From Paramacrobiotus metropolitanus (lineage: Eukaryota; Tardigrada; Eutardigrada; Parachela; Macrobiotidae): DNA of 26,188 nt. Position numbers and translations under genes: made by a program. The notes under the pieces are model-generated. The model saw only the letters and a program-made list of their open reading frames with translations. It was not told the origin of the DNA and searched no databases. Numbering within the stretch: position 1 is the first letter of the stretch; each line of letters opens with the position of its first letter. The stretch is taken from contig NW_026570626.1 of assembly GCF_019649055.1 (NCBI RefSeq), forward strand, positions 1 through 26,188, written 5' to 3'. Positions 10,090-18,704 of the stretch are shown here, in pieces.

Positions 10090-11451
10090 TTACAAGTGAA
10101 AATACAAATTACCAGGACCATTGGAGGCAGGACAGTTGTGCTTCTTACATAAATGATCCCAACGGGGATCAGAGAGAGGCTCAAAATCTCTAAGTTTACA
10201 GTTGCAGTAATAACACTGAACACAATCTTGTGTGCCAAAATGAAAAAATCCATCTCCAGCTAGTTCCATGGGTGAGGGTTTTAGATGTGGCCATCCTTTG
10301 AACGATTCCACTCGTGACTCTAAAGTGTCGTAATTGCCGAAATCATATATTTCGCGATTGGTTAGGGTGTTGCTGGCGTGTTCGGCAAGTCTGTCGGCGA
10401 GCGTAATGCTGTTCTTGTATCCATCACACAGTTGGAGACATGCCTGCGGTATACTTTTGAGACCGTGCCAAGCTCCGGCAATAGCACCCGCCAAGGTTGC
10501 AATTCCGTCAGTGCATCCACCAACCCGTATTGTAAGCGCCATGGTCGCTTCAAAAGCATTTTCAGGCACTAGACTGGTTCCTTTTAGTACGCAGTAAATA
10601 GCCATAGGTACAGCTTCCAGTCCCGCGGAATCATTACCAAGGGCTTTCACCACAACACTCGTTTCTTCAGACAGCAGCGTTTTTAAATGTACTAGTTTTG
10701 GTTGATACAGCTGAAGGTTTATGCCTGAGTCACACAGCGTGATTAGCATGTCCAGAAACTGTTTTGGAGTAAAGTAGGGTATTGTAATGCTACGGCAATA
10801 GCGTAGGCTTTAGAGTCCGTAAATCGTCACAATTTTGGCAGCGAAACGAAAAATTTTGGCGTACTGAGCAAACGTAACGAAACTTAACTGCACGCTTCCT
10901 GTCCCATAAAATAACGAACCTTGACGAATTTATAAAATATTTGAGCGCAACTTAACGATAACTTTCGATATTTTTCCGTAAAAAAAACTGAACGCAACGA
11001 AATCGCAAAATACAAATCACAGTAGTAAGCGTTCCTGGGATTAATTTTATTTATCTGAATTTTCTATGTCGTTCCACATCAAAAATAGTAGATCAGATCA
11101 TTAAGCTTGTTTTTTTTCGGTAATGTGTCAAAGGTGTTGTAATTGCTCCACTTCCAGTGATGTATTATATCCTTAAGCTTCCCGAAAGCCGAACGTATGA
11201 CGGGATGTGCGCTGTAATAAGCTTCAACGCACGCTCGAGCGGCAGACACTGCATCATAACCCCCATCATTCAGCAATGCATTACCCAGCGCGTTTGTTAA
11301 GACAGTCTTCTCACGATAAGAGCGGTAGTCTCGTGTATCAACGAACAACTGCCCAACCTTGTGAACAATACCATGATACGCCTTCAAGGAACGCACAAGC
11401 ATTCCCCAGCAAACCCCCAACTAAGCAACCACGAAATTGGTCCTTCTCCAT
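10090..11451 (-). pseudogene. ARH3-like ADP-ribosylglycohydrolase fused to a BIR domain (broken)
   Basis: The gene starts at an ATG at 11451 with an ARH-type opening (FRGCLVGGLLG). It changes frame near 11375, continues to about 11079, is interrupted, resumes near 10825, changes frame near 10770 and then runs open to the stop at 10090. ARH3 features include the LGN-x-EAVPMAIYC block, the GG-x-TD-x-IATLAGAIAGA block and CDGY. A BIR domain follows with exact C-x2-C-x16-H-x6-C spacing plus SF, WP, LA and GFF residues. ARH3 enzymes remove ADP-ribose from serine using two magnesium ions. Here the TDDT motif reads REKT and GGDTDT reads GGCTDG, so activity is doubtful. There is no RING domain. The gene diverges from the plus-strand viral genes across a shared promoter region and has the element's 3' motif. 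It is probably a captured viral accessory gene; an unrelated host gene is the alternative. Confidence 0.75.
10830..11078. other. interruption inside the ARH domain
   Basis: Between the two recognisable halves of the ARH domain lies about 250 bp with stops in all minus-strand frames. It is rich in AACGAA/TAACGAA words on the plus strand. The family would need only some 25-30 residues here. I see no convincing GT..AG pair at its edges, so an insertion or local decay is at least as likely as an intron. Confidence 0.45.
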
Positions 11452-11499
11452 TTTCCTTGCGAATGATAGATTTCCCAGTGCAACTAGAGTTTAAATATT

Positions 11500-11849
11500 C
11501 TATAGAAAAAAGTTGCTTTATTTACAACCAATCACCGCTCTCATTTTTTAAAAAATTTTGGGTTTCCGACCTACGTCACTTGCGGTTTAGCCAATCGGTA
11601 TGAGCCTACAGTATATAAGGGCGTAGCTATTGTCGATTTTTCAGCCAATCATCGATGTAATAAAGTATTTTTTAGTTTTGAATGACGTAAGTGTGAAAAA
11701 GGCGGAGTCTTGTCGGAATTTACGACCAATGGGGTAAGCGGTTGGTTTTCTCAGACACAGCTGGAGAGTATAAAAGCGACGCGACTGGCCTTTTCCAAAT
11801 CAGTCTGAAAAAAAGTTGAGAGCAAGTTTTTTGTCATATCTCAAGAAAA
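11500..11849. promoter_or_regulatory. divergent promoter region with CCAAT and TATA boxes
   Basis: Four CCAAT boxes on the plus strand (11528, 11591, 11645, 11726) and two TATA elements (TATATAA at 11612; TATAAAAG at 11769-11776) lie between the minus-strand ARH-BIR gene and the plus-strand ORF at 11850. The second TATA box is 74 bp upstream of that ORF's ATG and is followed by CGACGCG, similar to the GC-rich context after the polymerase TATA box at 23415-23422. A cAMP-response-like TGACGTAA lies at about 11682. These are classic RNA polymerase II core-promoter elements read by eye. Confidence 0.65.
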
Positions 11850-12053
11850 ATGGATTTCGCACGCATTTTAGATGTTGTTGGTGATCATGATGGCTACACT
11901 GTGTACAAAGTCAATAGTGTGGTAAGCCTGTTCTGGAATGCTAAAGAAGTACGGGCATTTCTTGTGTTCGAAGCAAATGCGGATGCTGAGGGCTTGCGTA
12001 AAGCATGGAATAAAGGAACTGATTCGGATACAATGAAATCACTGAATTGCTAA
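11850..12053 (+). CDS. small unrecognised protein (67 aa), first plus-strand gene of the element
   Basis: The ORF begins with ATG 74 bp after a TATAAAAG box and opens MDFARILDVVGD. I do not recognise the family. It has no membrane segment and no cysteine cluster, and its composition is ordinary for a soluble protein. An alternative frame just past the stop continues as a basic peptide ending in KAKRRK at about 12120, so a single-base break may have cut off a basic tail. A GTAAGC after codon 24 could also act as a splice donor. By position this would be an early gene. Its opening resembles that of the 21-codon ORF at 12232. Confidence 0.5.
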   Translation: MDFARILDVVGDHDGYTVYKVNSVVSLFWNAKEVRAFLVFEANADAEGLRKAWNKGTDSDTMKSLNC

Positions 12054-12321
12054 AGATCCTGAAGAGTGGACATTTGAAAGATTCACTCGGACAACGCAGC
12101 ATCGGAAGGCAAAGAGGAGAAAATGAAATTTGATGGCCCTGCTTGCCTGGAATTGACTTTTAAAGGTGCACGAAAAGTACGGGCGCACGATCAGGTTTTC
12201 TCAGCCCGGGCGCTCTGTTCAGCTACCGTACATGGGATTCATCGATGTCGCTCGCATCTTGGACGATAGCTTTAAAGCGCAATCTCTTATTGTTTAACCG
12301 CTCTTTCACGTTTTGTAACAC
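12054..12321 (+). other. gap with remnants of small ORFs
   Basis: Two short plus-strand ORFs are visible: 12123-12269 (48 aa, unrecognised) and 12232-12297 (21 aa, opening MGFIDVARILDD). The second echoes the opening of the 11850 ORF (FARILD versus VARILD), which suggests a decayed duplicate. Neither is long enough to be certain. Confidence 0.35.
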
Positions 12322-12328
12322 TATAAAA
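12322..12328 (+). promoter_or_regulatory. TATA box of the TBP-like gene
   Basis: TATAAAA lies 47 bp upstream of the TBP-like start codon, a spacing that suits a short 5' leader. It suggests the TBP-like gene has its own promoter, possibly recognised by its own product. Confidence 0.45.
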
Positions 12329-12374
12329 TTGTTGCTGTTGTTATTCTTGTTTTTTCCTATTAGTCCCTTTTGTT

Positions 12375-13040
12375 ATGAAAAAGGCTGAAAACGCCACTAT
12401 TTGCGACAGTCTCAGCAGTGAAGTATATAAAGCCTTCTTGCTGACACTGTTGCAAGTAATGCGTTCAGTCATGGATATCCACAACATTATTCTGGCGGTG
12501 CAGTTCAACGAGAAAGTTGATCTGCAGCATGTTTTAGAAGTTTTCGGGGAACATGCTACCAAGGTTAAAAATTTTAACGCAGTTAACATCAGACTTGTAG
12601 ACCAGTCACATACATTCTGCCAGATCTTCCAGAATGGTAAGGTAATTGTACTAGGTGGTAAGTCCATAGAGGAATCAAATGGGCTATTAGAACAGTATTT
12701 GAGAATGTTAAGGGTAAACTGCATCGACGTGACTATTAAGGAGCGCTTTGTGGCAAGTATAGTCTGTACGTATGCTTACAGTAAAATAATAAATTTAAAT
12801 AAGCTGTATAGCCAGATTTTGAAAGAAAAGCCAACGGGTGTCGCATTTTTCTATGAACCTGAGCTTTTTCCAGCGATCAAATTGCGGTTTCCGTTATTGA
12901 AAACTACCGTAAACGTTTTCCATACTGGAAAGTGTGTAGTTCTTGGAGCGAGATCACTGTTGCAGATTCAACGCACAATTGAACAGATTAAAACCTCCTT
13001 GAAAAGTATACCACTACGGTGTGGAAAAGTGAAAATCTGA
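12375..13040 (+). CDS. TATA-binding protein homologue (viral TBP-like)
   Basis: The intact 221-residue ORF has a short N-terminal extension (about 34 residues) followed by a complete two-repeat TBP core. Repeat 1 spans about residues 36-113 and repeat 2 about 122-210. Each repeat keeps the family's F..V/I..R then F-x-x-GK pattern. The four phenylalanines that kink TATA DNA correspond to F67, F85, F165 and F182. Repeat 2 carries YEPELFP (160-166), the stretch that contacts TFIIB. The second central asparagine of TBP does not seem to be kept. The gene has no introns and lies among Maverick-type genes, 89 bp before the ATPase, so it belongs to the element. TBP homologues are known in large DNA viruses such as asfarviruses and mimiviruses but are not part of the usual Maverick set. 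Likely role: directing RNA polymerase II or modified initiation complexes to viral promoters. Confidence 0.9.
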   Translation: MKKAENATICDSLSSEVYKAFLLTLLQVMRSVMDIHNIILAVQFNEKVDLQHVLEVFGEHATKVKNFNAVNIRLVDQSHTFCQIFQNGKVIVLGGKSIEESNGLLEQYLRMLRVNCIDVTIKERFVASIVCTYAYSKIINLNKLYSQILKEKPTGVAFFYEPELFPAIKLRFPLLKTTVNVFHTGKCVVLGARSLLQIQRTIEQIKTSLKSIPLRCGKVKI

Positions 13041-13129
13041 TCGTTTCAAAAGCACCATTTGAGAGTTTTTGTAATTGAGTGTATTGTGAAGTGGCCGATA
13101 GTTAGCAACAGAACTCAGGAGAAATTAAA

Positions 13130-13762
13130 ATGGAAAAACTGAGTTTTGATTTCCGCTTTAAAACTCCCTGCGCGATATATATTTCTGGTCCAACTATGTC
13201 AGGAAAATCGACTTTTACAATGAAGCTCTTGCGAAATCTTACGGAGAGTTTCAATCCACCCCTGTTAGAATAGTATATGCTTATGGTACTTGGCAAGATG
13301 CCTTCCAGGATTTTGAAAAGATATTGAACTTGTCCAAGGTCTTAATCCCATCGTAGAAGATGAGAATTTTTTGACAAAGACGTCCCGAGCCTGCTAGTTT
13401 TAGATGATTTAATGGAAGAAATTGCTGGAACGCCAAGGTGTTCCTCGATTTTCACTCATGACGTTCATCATAAAAATGTTTCTGTAATTTTTATATCTCA
13501 AAATTTATACAAACAAGGAAGGAGCATGCGTGATATTGCGCTGAATTCTCAGTACTTGGTAATTTTTAAATCAGTTCATGATGTTCAGCAAGTTAAAACA
13601 CTTGCACGTCAGTTAGGTATGCCACATATGCTGGAGGCCTACCGAAAGGCTATAAAGGAACCCTTTGGTTATTTACTGATAAATCTTAGACCCGAAGCTC
13701 CAGACAATGTTCGTCTTCAGTCGCACGTGTTTGAGTATAGACGAATATATGTAGAAAAATGA
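13130..13762 (+). pseudogene. FtsK/HerA-type genome-packaging ATPase (frame-broken)
   Basis: The start is an ATG at 13130 after an A-rich leader. The Walker A loop GPTMSGKST is encoded near 13184-13212 and a Walker B stretch (LLVLDDLMEE) near 13391-13420, followed by an ISQNLYKQG segment typical of Maverick packaging ATPases. The reading frame changes at about 13240-13262 and again at about 13330-13370, close to a T run. Without these breaks the length would be about 210 residues, normal for the family. The product would use ATP to pump viral DNA into the capsid. Its stop overlaps the next start (ATGA at 13759). Confidence 0.88.
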
Positions 13763-14079
13763 AACCAGAAGATATTTTTCGACTTATTGAAGCGTTAAAG
13801 CTTCTGACACCACGTCAGAGAAGAAGCTTTTTCCAGCTGGCAACTAAACAACAAATAAGCGCAATCGAAGAAGCCTGCTTAAACCTAGTTAAGCAACCCA
13901 CCGGTCTTAGCAAAGTTGATTTAGCTCGGGCTCGAAAACATTCTTCAACAATTAAGCGTCTAGCTGACCGCAGTACAGACCGTTCAAAGAAACGTAAAAT
14001 ATTGCAACAAAAAGGAGGATTTCTCAACGTTTTACTTCCAGTATTAGGAACGTTAGTCTCCACTTTTCTAGCAAAATGA
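13759..14079 (+). CDS. small basic protein with hydrophobic C-terminus (106 aa)
   Basis: The ORF is intact and begins in an ATGA overlap with the ATPase stop. The first half is predicted mostly helical, followed by a basic middle (RSTDRSKKRK, residues 71-80). A QKGG motif sits at residues 84-87, and the last ~19 residues are hydrophobic (FLNVLLPVLGTLVSTFLA). Small proteins of this layout recur between the ATPase and integrase in Maverick-like elements, but I know of no assigned function. A DNA- or membrane-associated virion component is plausible. The KGG step may be a site for the viral protease. Confidence 0.7.
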   Translation: MKPEDIFRLIEALKLLTPRQRRSFFQLATKQQISAIEEACLNLVKQPTGLSKVDLARARKHSSTIKRLADRSTDRSKKRKILQQKGGFLNVLLPVLGTLVSTFLAK

Positions 14080-15175
14080 AGACGTACGTTTTAGTTCCCG
14101 AAACCGAGTTTTTAAACAGAAGCATGCTCGGGAAGGTGTTCCCGCGCCGACTGCTTGGAAAAAGGCCCAAGACATTGGTCATGAAATTACACAGCAGCTC
14201 ATGGCGAAGGCTGCTTTTGATTACCAGCGTTTAAACAATACGGGTAACGCTCCAGTCGCGACTCCATTGTTGGAAACAGTGCAAGTTGAATCTGCTGCTC
14301 CTGCTACCAATACATCACCCATAATGATTGATAAAAGTATACAAGCTCATTCTACAGGTGTTCTTAAAGATCAATATAGTCAAGCGGGTCCAAATGTAAC
14401 CCATCAAGTTGTGCAGGCTGTTCCGACATTTCATGAACAGGGTACTCAAGCAACAGCCCCTCCGTTAGTTGAATATAAGTATGTCGAGGTACCATCACAA
14501 CCAATTGTACAATATGTACAAGTGCCTGGTGAGCCGCAAATACAAGTTGTTCCAAGCAAACCGGTAGTCAAACATGTTTATCGGAAGCCGAAAAAACCCC
14601 CTTGGTCAAAAAAAGTCCATGTTAGACGCATTCCGAAATCCGATAACACTTTAAATGCCGCTATAGAATACGCTCCTACTCCGCCTAGTGTTCCGATAGT
14701 AGAATTTCCTGCTGATGGTGTGTTAGAATATCAAGTACCTGACAATGGATCTGTTCCGGCTTTGGAAAGTAACCAACTAGCTATTGAAGGGTTAAAAGCG
14801 CTGGTCGTTAAACCGAAAACTTCAAACCGGCTCCGGCAAAAGGACAAAGATCAGCAACTTGCTATTGAAGGGTCGAAGACGGTGGTAATTAAGCCAAAAA
14901 CCTCTAACAAGCTCCAAAAAACCACACCAAAACCTAAGCAAAGGGCTGCAATTGCTAGTGGTTCTCAAAGATTAGCAATAGAAGCCAGTGAGAAAGAGCA
15001 GGCAGCCATTACCGACGCACCGCCGCTTAAGGCTTTAACATTCGAACAATCAAATAAAGCTGAAAGTTCAGGTCAGAACAAAATTCAGTTGAGAAAACGT
15101 AATAAACCGTCAGGACCTCCCGCTAAAAGACACAAAGGTGGTATACAAAAAGGCGGCTGGCTCTCCTACACATGA
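14076..15175 (+). pseudogene. disordered, proline- and lysine-rich structural protein (one frame break)
   Basis: The start codon at 14076 overlaps the preceding stop (ATGA). The first ~13 codons are in one frame; the long open frame that carries the rest is entered near the T run at 14110-14116. It remains open through 15175, including 324 codons after the ATG at 14201. The protein is largely low complexity, with V-P-Q-rich stretches (positions 90-120 of the long frame), three LAIE repeats (about 198, 220 and 258) and two VKPKTSN/IKPKTSN repeats. The tail is basic and has two KGG steps (HKGGI, QKGGW). I do not recognise the family. Its position between capsid-related genes and its KGG steps suggest a virion core or scaffold protein. 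Confidence 0.65.
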
Positions 15176-16242
15176 TGAAGCCCACATTAGATGATTTGTA
15201 TTTGAATCCTGTTTCTCAAGGGAGTTTAGGTGGCATAGACCGCTTGTACAAAGAAGCCAGGAAACATGGATATACACGAAAGCAAGTTAAAGCTTACTTA
15301 GAAACCAAAGACGCATATACACAACACAAACCTTTTCGGTCTAAGTTCAAACGCCGAAAAATTATTTCCGTTAATGTGGGTGACCAACATCAAATTGATC
15401 TTGTGGATTTTCAAAAATTTGCTAGTTATAACGATGGGTTTAAGTATATTCTTATGTGTATCGACTGCTTTTCTCGTTATGCATGGGCTGAGCCGGTTAA
15501 ATCCAAACGGCCTGCTGATATTCGTGAAGCGCTTTTGAAAATATACAAGAGTGATTATCCTCCATTACGCGTTCAAAGCGATAATGGTAAGGAATTTGTT
15601 AGTAAAGACATGCGTAAGTTTTTTGAAGAATGTAATGTTACATTTTTACAACAAAAAACGATGATGTAAAATGTGCGATGGTTGAACGTCTAAATCGTAC
15701 AATTGAAGACCGGTTGTATGTGTTCATGACCGAAAACAACACATACCGATTCATAGATATCCTTCCTAAGGTTTTATCCGCTTACAATTCTACAAAACAC
15801 TCGGCTACAGGAGTAGCCCCTAAAGACGTCGGTCCTGAGGAAGCTGAGCAAATTCTCCAGAAGATGGTTGATGAACAAAAAGGTATGAAAACTCCAAAAC
15901 CAACATTTTCTGTTGGCGATCATGTACGTTTGGCAAAAAAAAGAAACAGACATTTGAAAAAGGGTACGAGACTCGTTTCACAGAAGAAATTTTTAAAATA
16001 ACCCACACTACACGAAGCGGGAGCCATTACCTTTACACGGTCGAAGATTTAGCTGGCGAACCTGTAGACGGTAAGTTTTATCCGGAAGAGTTATCTAAAG
16101 TCACGATGGCAGAAAAGCCATATCATAGGATATCTAGGATATTAAGGAAAGGAAACATAAAGGAAAAGTACAATACTTAGTACGTTGGTATGGATACGGT
16201 CCTGCTTATAACTCTTGGGAAAACAAAGAAGATTTGAAATGA
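15172..16242 (+). pseudogene. Maverick DDE integrase with C-terminal chromodomain (frame-broken)
   Basis: This is a retroviral-type (rve) integrase that would insert the element into host DNA. It starts in an ATGA overlap at 15172. Catalytic residues are D76 (QIDLVD), D137 (QSDNGKEF) and, about 35 residues on, the glutamate of MVERLNRT near 15684. One frame change lies in the A run at about 15650-15660, one in the A-rich stretch at about 15935-15960 and one at about 16140-16165. The last part encodes a chromodomain (YLVRWYGYG, then NSWE), which in related integrases guides insertion by reading histone marks. The stop overlaps the next start (ATGA at 16239). The N-terminal region fits the Maverick integrase pattern. 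Confidence 0.92.
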
Positions 16243-16945
16243 GTTTTAACATGACATTGCCGTCATCGGCTTCAGAGGGTTATACTTTGAAAACTGCCCT
16301 GGTAAATTTACAACGCTTCTCGCTAGACCTATAGATTTAGACGGTGCGTGGGAAGTAGGTCTTTCGAAATTATTCTACCGCCTATGCGGATAAAGTTTAA
16401 TACCGGATTAGCCATTGCTGTCTCGCGTGACGGTTTCCCGTCTAGAATTCATAGATTCGTCGATCTACATGCTTTGAGGATGAAAATCATTTAATTCGTA
16501 CGGTTAACAAACTGCTGAGGAAAACGTAGATGATAGGGACTCGAAAACCTACGGCCAGATAATAGTGAGTGGTCAAGCAGCTCAGTTAAACATCACACCG
16601 GGCCTCGCTTTAACTTTTACGGGCTCCGAATACGCGCGCGCACTAGGTATAGTACACCAGTACACATATAACAGCAGAGATGCTCTGTCTCATATGTTAT
16701 ATCCGGGACAGCATAATCGTCTCGTGCATGTGTATTGTGACGTGATTACACATGGGTTGGTAGGCGACTCAATGGTGCCTTTACTACGCACCTTATCGAC
16801 TCAAGCGAATTCATTTCGAGAGACAGTAATTCGTTTTGAAAATCCGCATTATATGCCGCTAGCCTACCATACGTTTCAAACTATAGAAATAGCGATGCGC
16901 GATGATTTAGGAAAGAAGTACTCTTTCATCCAGGTACATCAGTAA
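16239..16945 (+). pseudogene. penton-like minor capsid protein (frame-broken)
   Basis: The gene starts in an ATGA overlap with the integrase. Early residues give LPSSAS, and another frame gives ARPIDLDGAWEVGL, both typical of a capsid-associated Maverick protein thought to be the penton or minor capsid subunit. The last 380 bp are open and contain VYCDVITHGLVGDS followed by PLLRTL and FENPHY, family-typical blocks. At least four frame changes occur between about 16285 and 16560, the most damaged part of the late cluster. Family membership is clear to me; the exact structural role (penton versus other vertex protein) is less so. Confidence 0.72.
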
Positions 16946-16979
16946 TTAAATTACACTTTCGACCAAAAGAAGCATTAAA

Positions 16980-17359
16980 ATGGTTCTACAGGAGTTAAAA
17001 TTTGACGAGCACCGCTACACCCAGATCTTTACCAAACAGCATGGGTACGGTATGCCATATTATCGTGGCGCACCCATGAAAGGTGGTAGTTTCTTGGGAC
17101 GTGTGATTGGATTTGCAAGGGTTTGTTCAGTAAAGCTGCGCCGCATATAAACAATTTAATTGCAACGGCCCAACCTCACATGAAAACAATGGCCAGCAAA
17201 GCTGTGGAATCCGTATCGATAGCTGTTGAGCGTGTTAGCGAGAAATTACGCAACACGGCCCAACAACAGGGGTCGGGTATTAAGGGTCGTCGTCGAAAGA
17301 GAATGATCAAAACCACGAAACGTCAACGCGCAATAGACGCTATAAAAGACAAACTGTAA
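16980..17359 (+). pseudogene. pVI-like membrane-active minor protein (one frame break)
   Basis: The ORF starts with ATG at 16980. Residues 33-37 read MKGGS, which fits the adenain cleavage rule (M/I/L)-x-G-G-x, and an amphipathic stretch (SFLGRVIGFA) follows directly. A frame change near 17115-17125 separates this from the remaining 78 codons, which are helical and end in a strongly basic tail (KGRRRKRMIKTTKRQR). An N-terminal propeptide of about 36 residues ahead of an amphipathic helix resembles adenovirus protein VI, whose propeptide is of similar length. By analogy it would disrupt endosomal membranes on entry. The next gene begins 3 bp after its stop. Confidence 0.6.
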
Positions 17360-17361
17360 CG

Positions 17362-18704
17362 ATGGCTCTTATTGAAGCTGGCTCAGAACCCTCCATGCTG
17401 TTGGAAAGTCACTTGTTTTATCTTCCAGCTACGCTTACGGAAAGGTGGAATACACATGACTATGACTTGGGACCGTCGCAAGCCGTGACCGACGATTCAA
17501 ACGATATTGTATTTACAATTTCACCGTGTCAAACCGAGCTTATCAGCTTAGCTGACATTAGATTTTCTTGTGATTTACACGTTACTAATTCTGCTGGAAC
17601 TGTTCCAACAGAAAAAGACTGTCTTGCACCAATTAACAATATTTTGCATAGTTTATTTCAATCAGTTACGGTTTCATTGGGAGGTCGCAACATAACCGAT
17701 AACAGTCCTTTGTATCACATTCGAGCGTACATTGAATCCCTTCTGGTTTCACTGTTCAGGCTCAGAACAGTCAGTTGAGCCTGTGTGGATTTGCGTTGAC
17801 ACTGACCTTGACAAAGACCCGTTATACATGAATGAGATAAATGGGGCAACAACATTTCATAGTAAGGGTGCCGAAACGCGAAGAACATGGTTGCAGACTT
17901 TCCGTCCGTTGCAGTTGTCTGGTAAACTACACTGCGATTTGTTCCAGCAAGACCGACCACTAATTCCTGGTGTAGAGTTGAGCATTAAACTGATACGAAA
18001 CAGGGCTAATCTTTGTTTTCTTACTGATAATGATGTAGCGGCTCCAAAGGCTTTTGCTATTCGAAACCCCAAGCTGAAAGTTCGAAAGTATGAACCTTCT
18101 CCAGACTTTTTAGCAGCCATGACAAAGCAACTAGTCACAACTAATGCAAAATATCACATCGAACGGGTTGCTTTAAGACAGACCACAATGCAATCAGGCC
18201 AGCAGCAACTATCCTGGGCGAATATTGTTATTGGACAGTTACCCAAGGTTATGTTCTTTGCACGTCACCCAATCGCTCGTTCGTTATGATTTTAAGTCAA
18301 CTCCGTTCAATTTCCATCATTTCAACATATCTAACTTAAGTGCTGAAATTGATGGACAGCTTTTTCCTACGCGAGGGTATAACTTAGATTTCCAAAACGG
18401 TGCGTCAATTGAGGGATATGAAGGGTTGTTAGATACTCTAGAGCGGCTGCATGAAGGTCATGGCGAACTACCGTTTGACAGGTCCGTATTTAACAAAGGT
18501 GGTTTCAATATTTTTGGGTTTGACTTCACTCGTGGTCATACGGGTAGAGGAGCGCTGTCGCTGATGAGGCAAGGTAATTTAAACATCAATGTTAAATTTG
18601 CAAAACCGCTACCTGAAGGTATAGTTTGCGTAGTTATGATGGTCTTCGATAACATTATCGAAATTAACAACAATCGCCAAGTACTTTTCGACTTTGCGCC
18701 ATGA
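17362..18704 (+). pseudogene. major capsid protein, Maverick double-jelly-roll type (frame-broken)
   Basis: It starts at ATG 17362, two bases after the previous stop. The opening blocks (LFYLPATLTERW, then FTISPCQTELISLADI) and LHSLFQSVTVSLGG match the widespread invertebrate family annotated as F54H12.2-like, which is the Maverick major capsid protein. The frame changes at about 17740-17760 and again at about 18230-18270. The last part (FDFTRGHTGRGALSL, then NINVKFAKPLPEG) is typical of the family. The full span of about 447 codons is a normal length. The product would assemble the icosahedral shell as pseudo-hexameric trimers. The stop overlaps the protease start (ATGA at 18701). Confidence 0.9.

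Noticed and set aside
10334-10597. Plus-strand ORF opposite the ARH-BIR gene
   Set aside because: It is a shadow of the minus-strand gene, which carries clear domain motifs.
12341-12724. Minus-strand ORF opposite the TBP-like gene
   Set aside because: The plus-strand frame has clear TBP repeats; this is its shadow.
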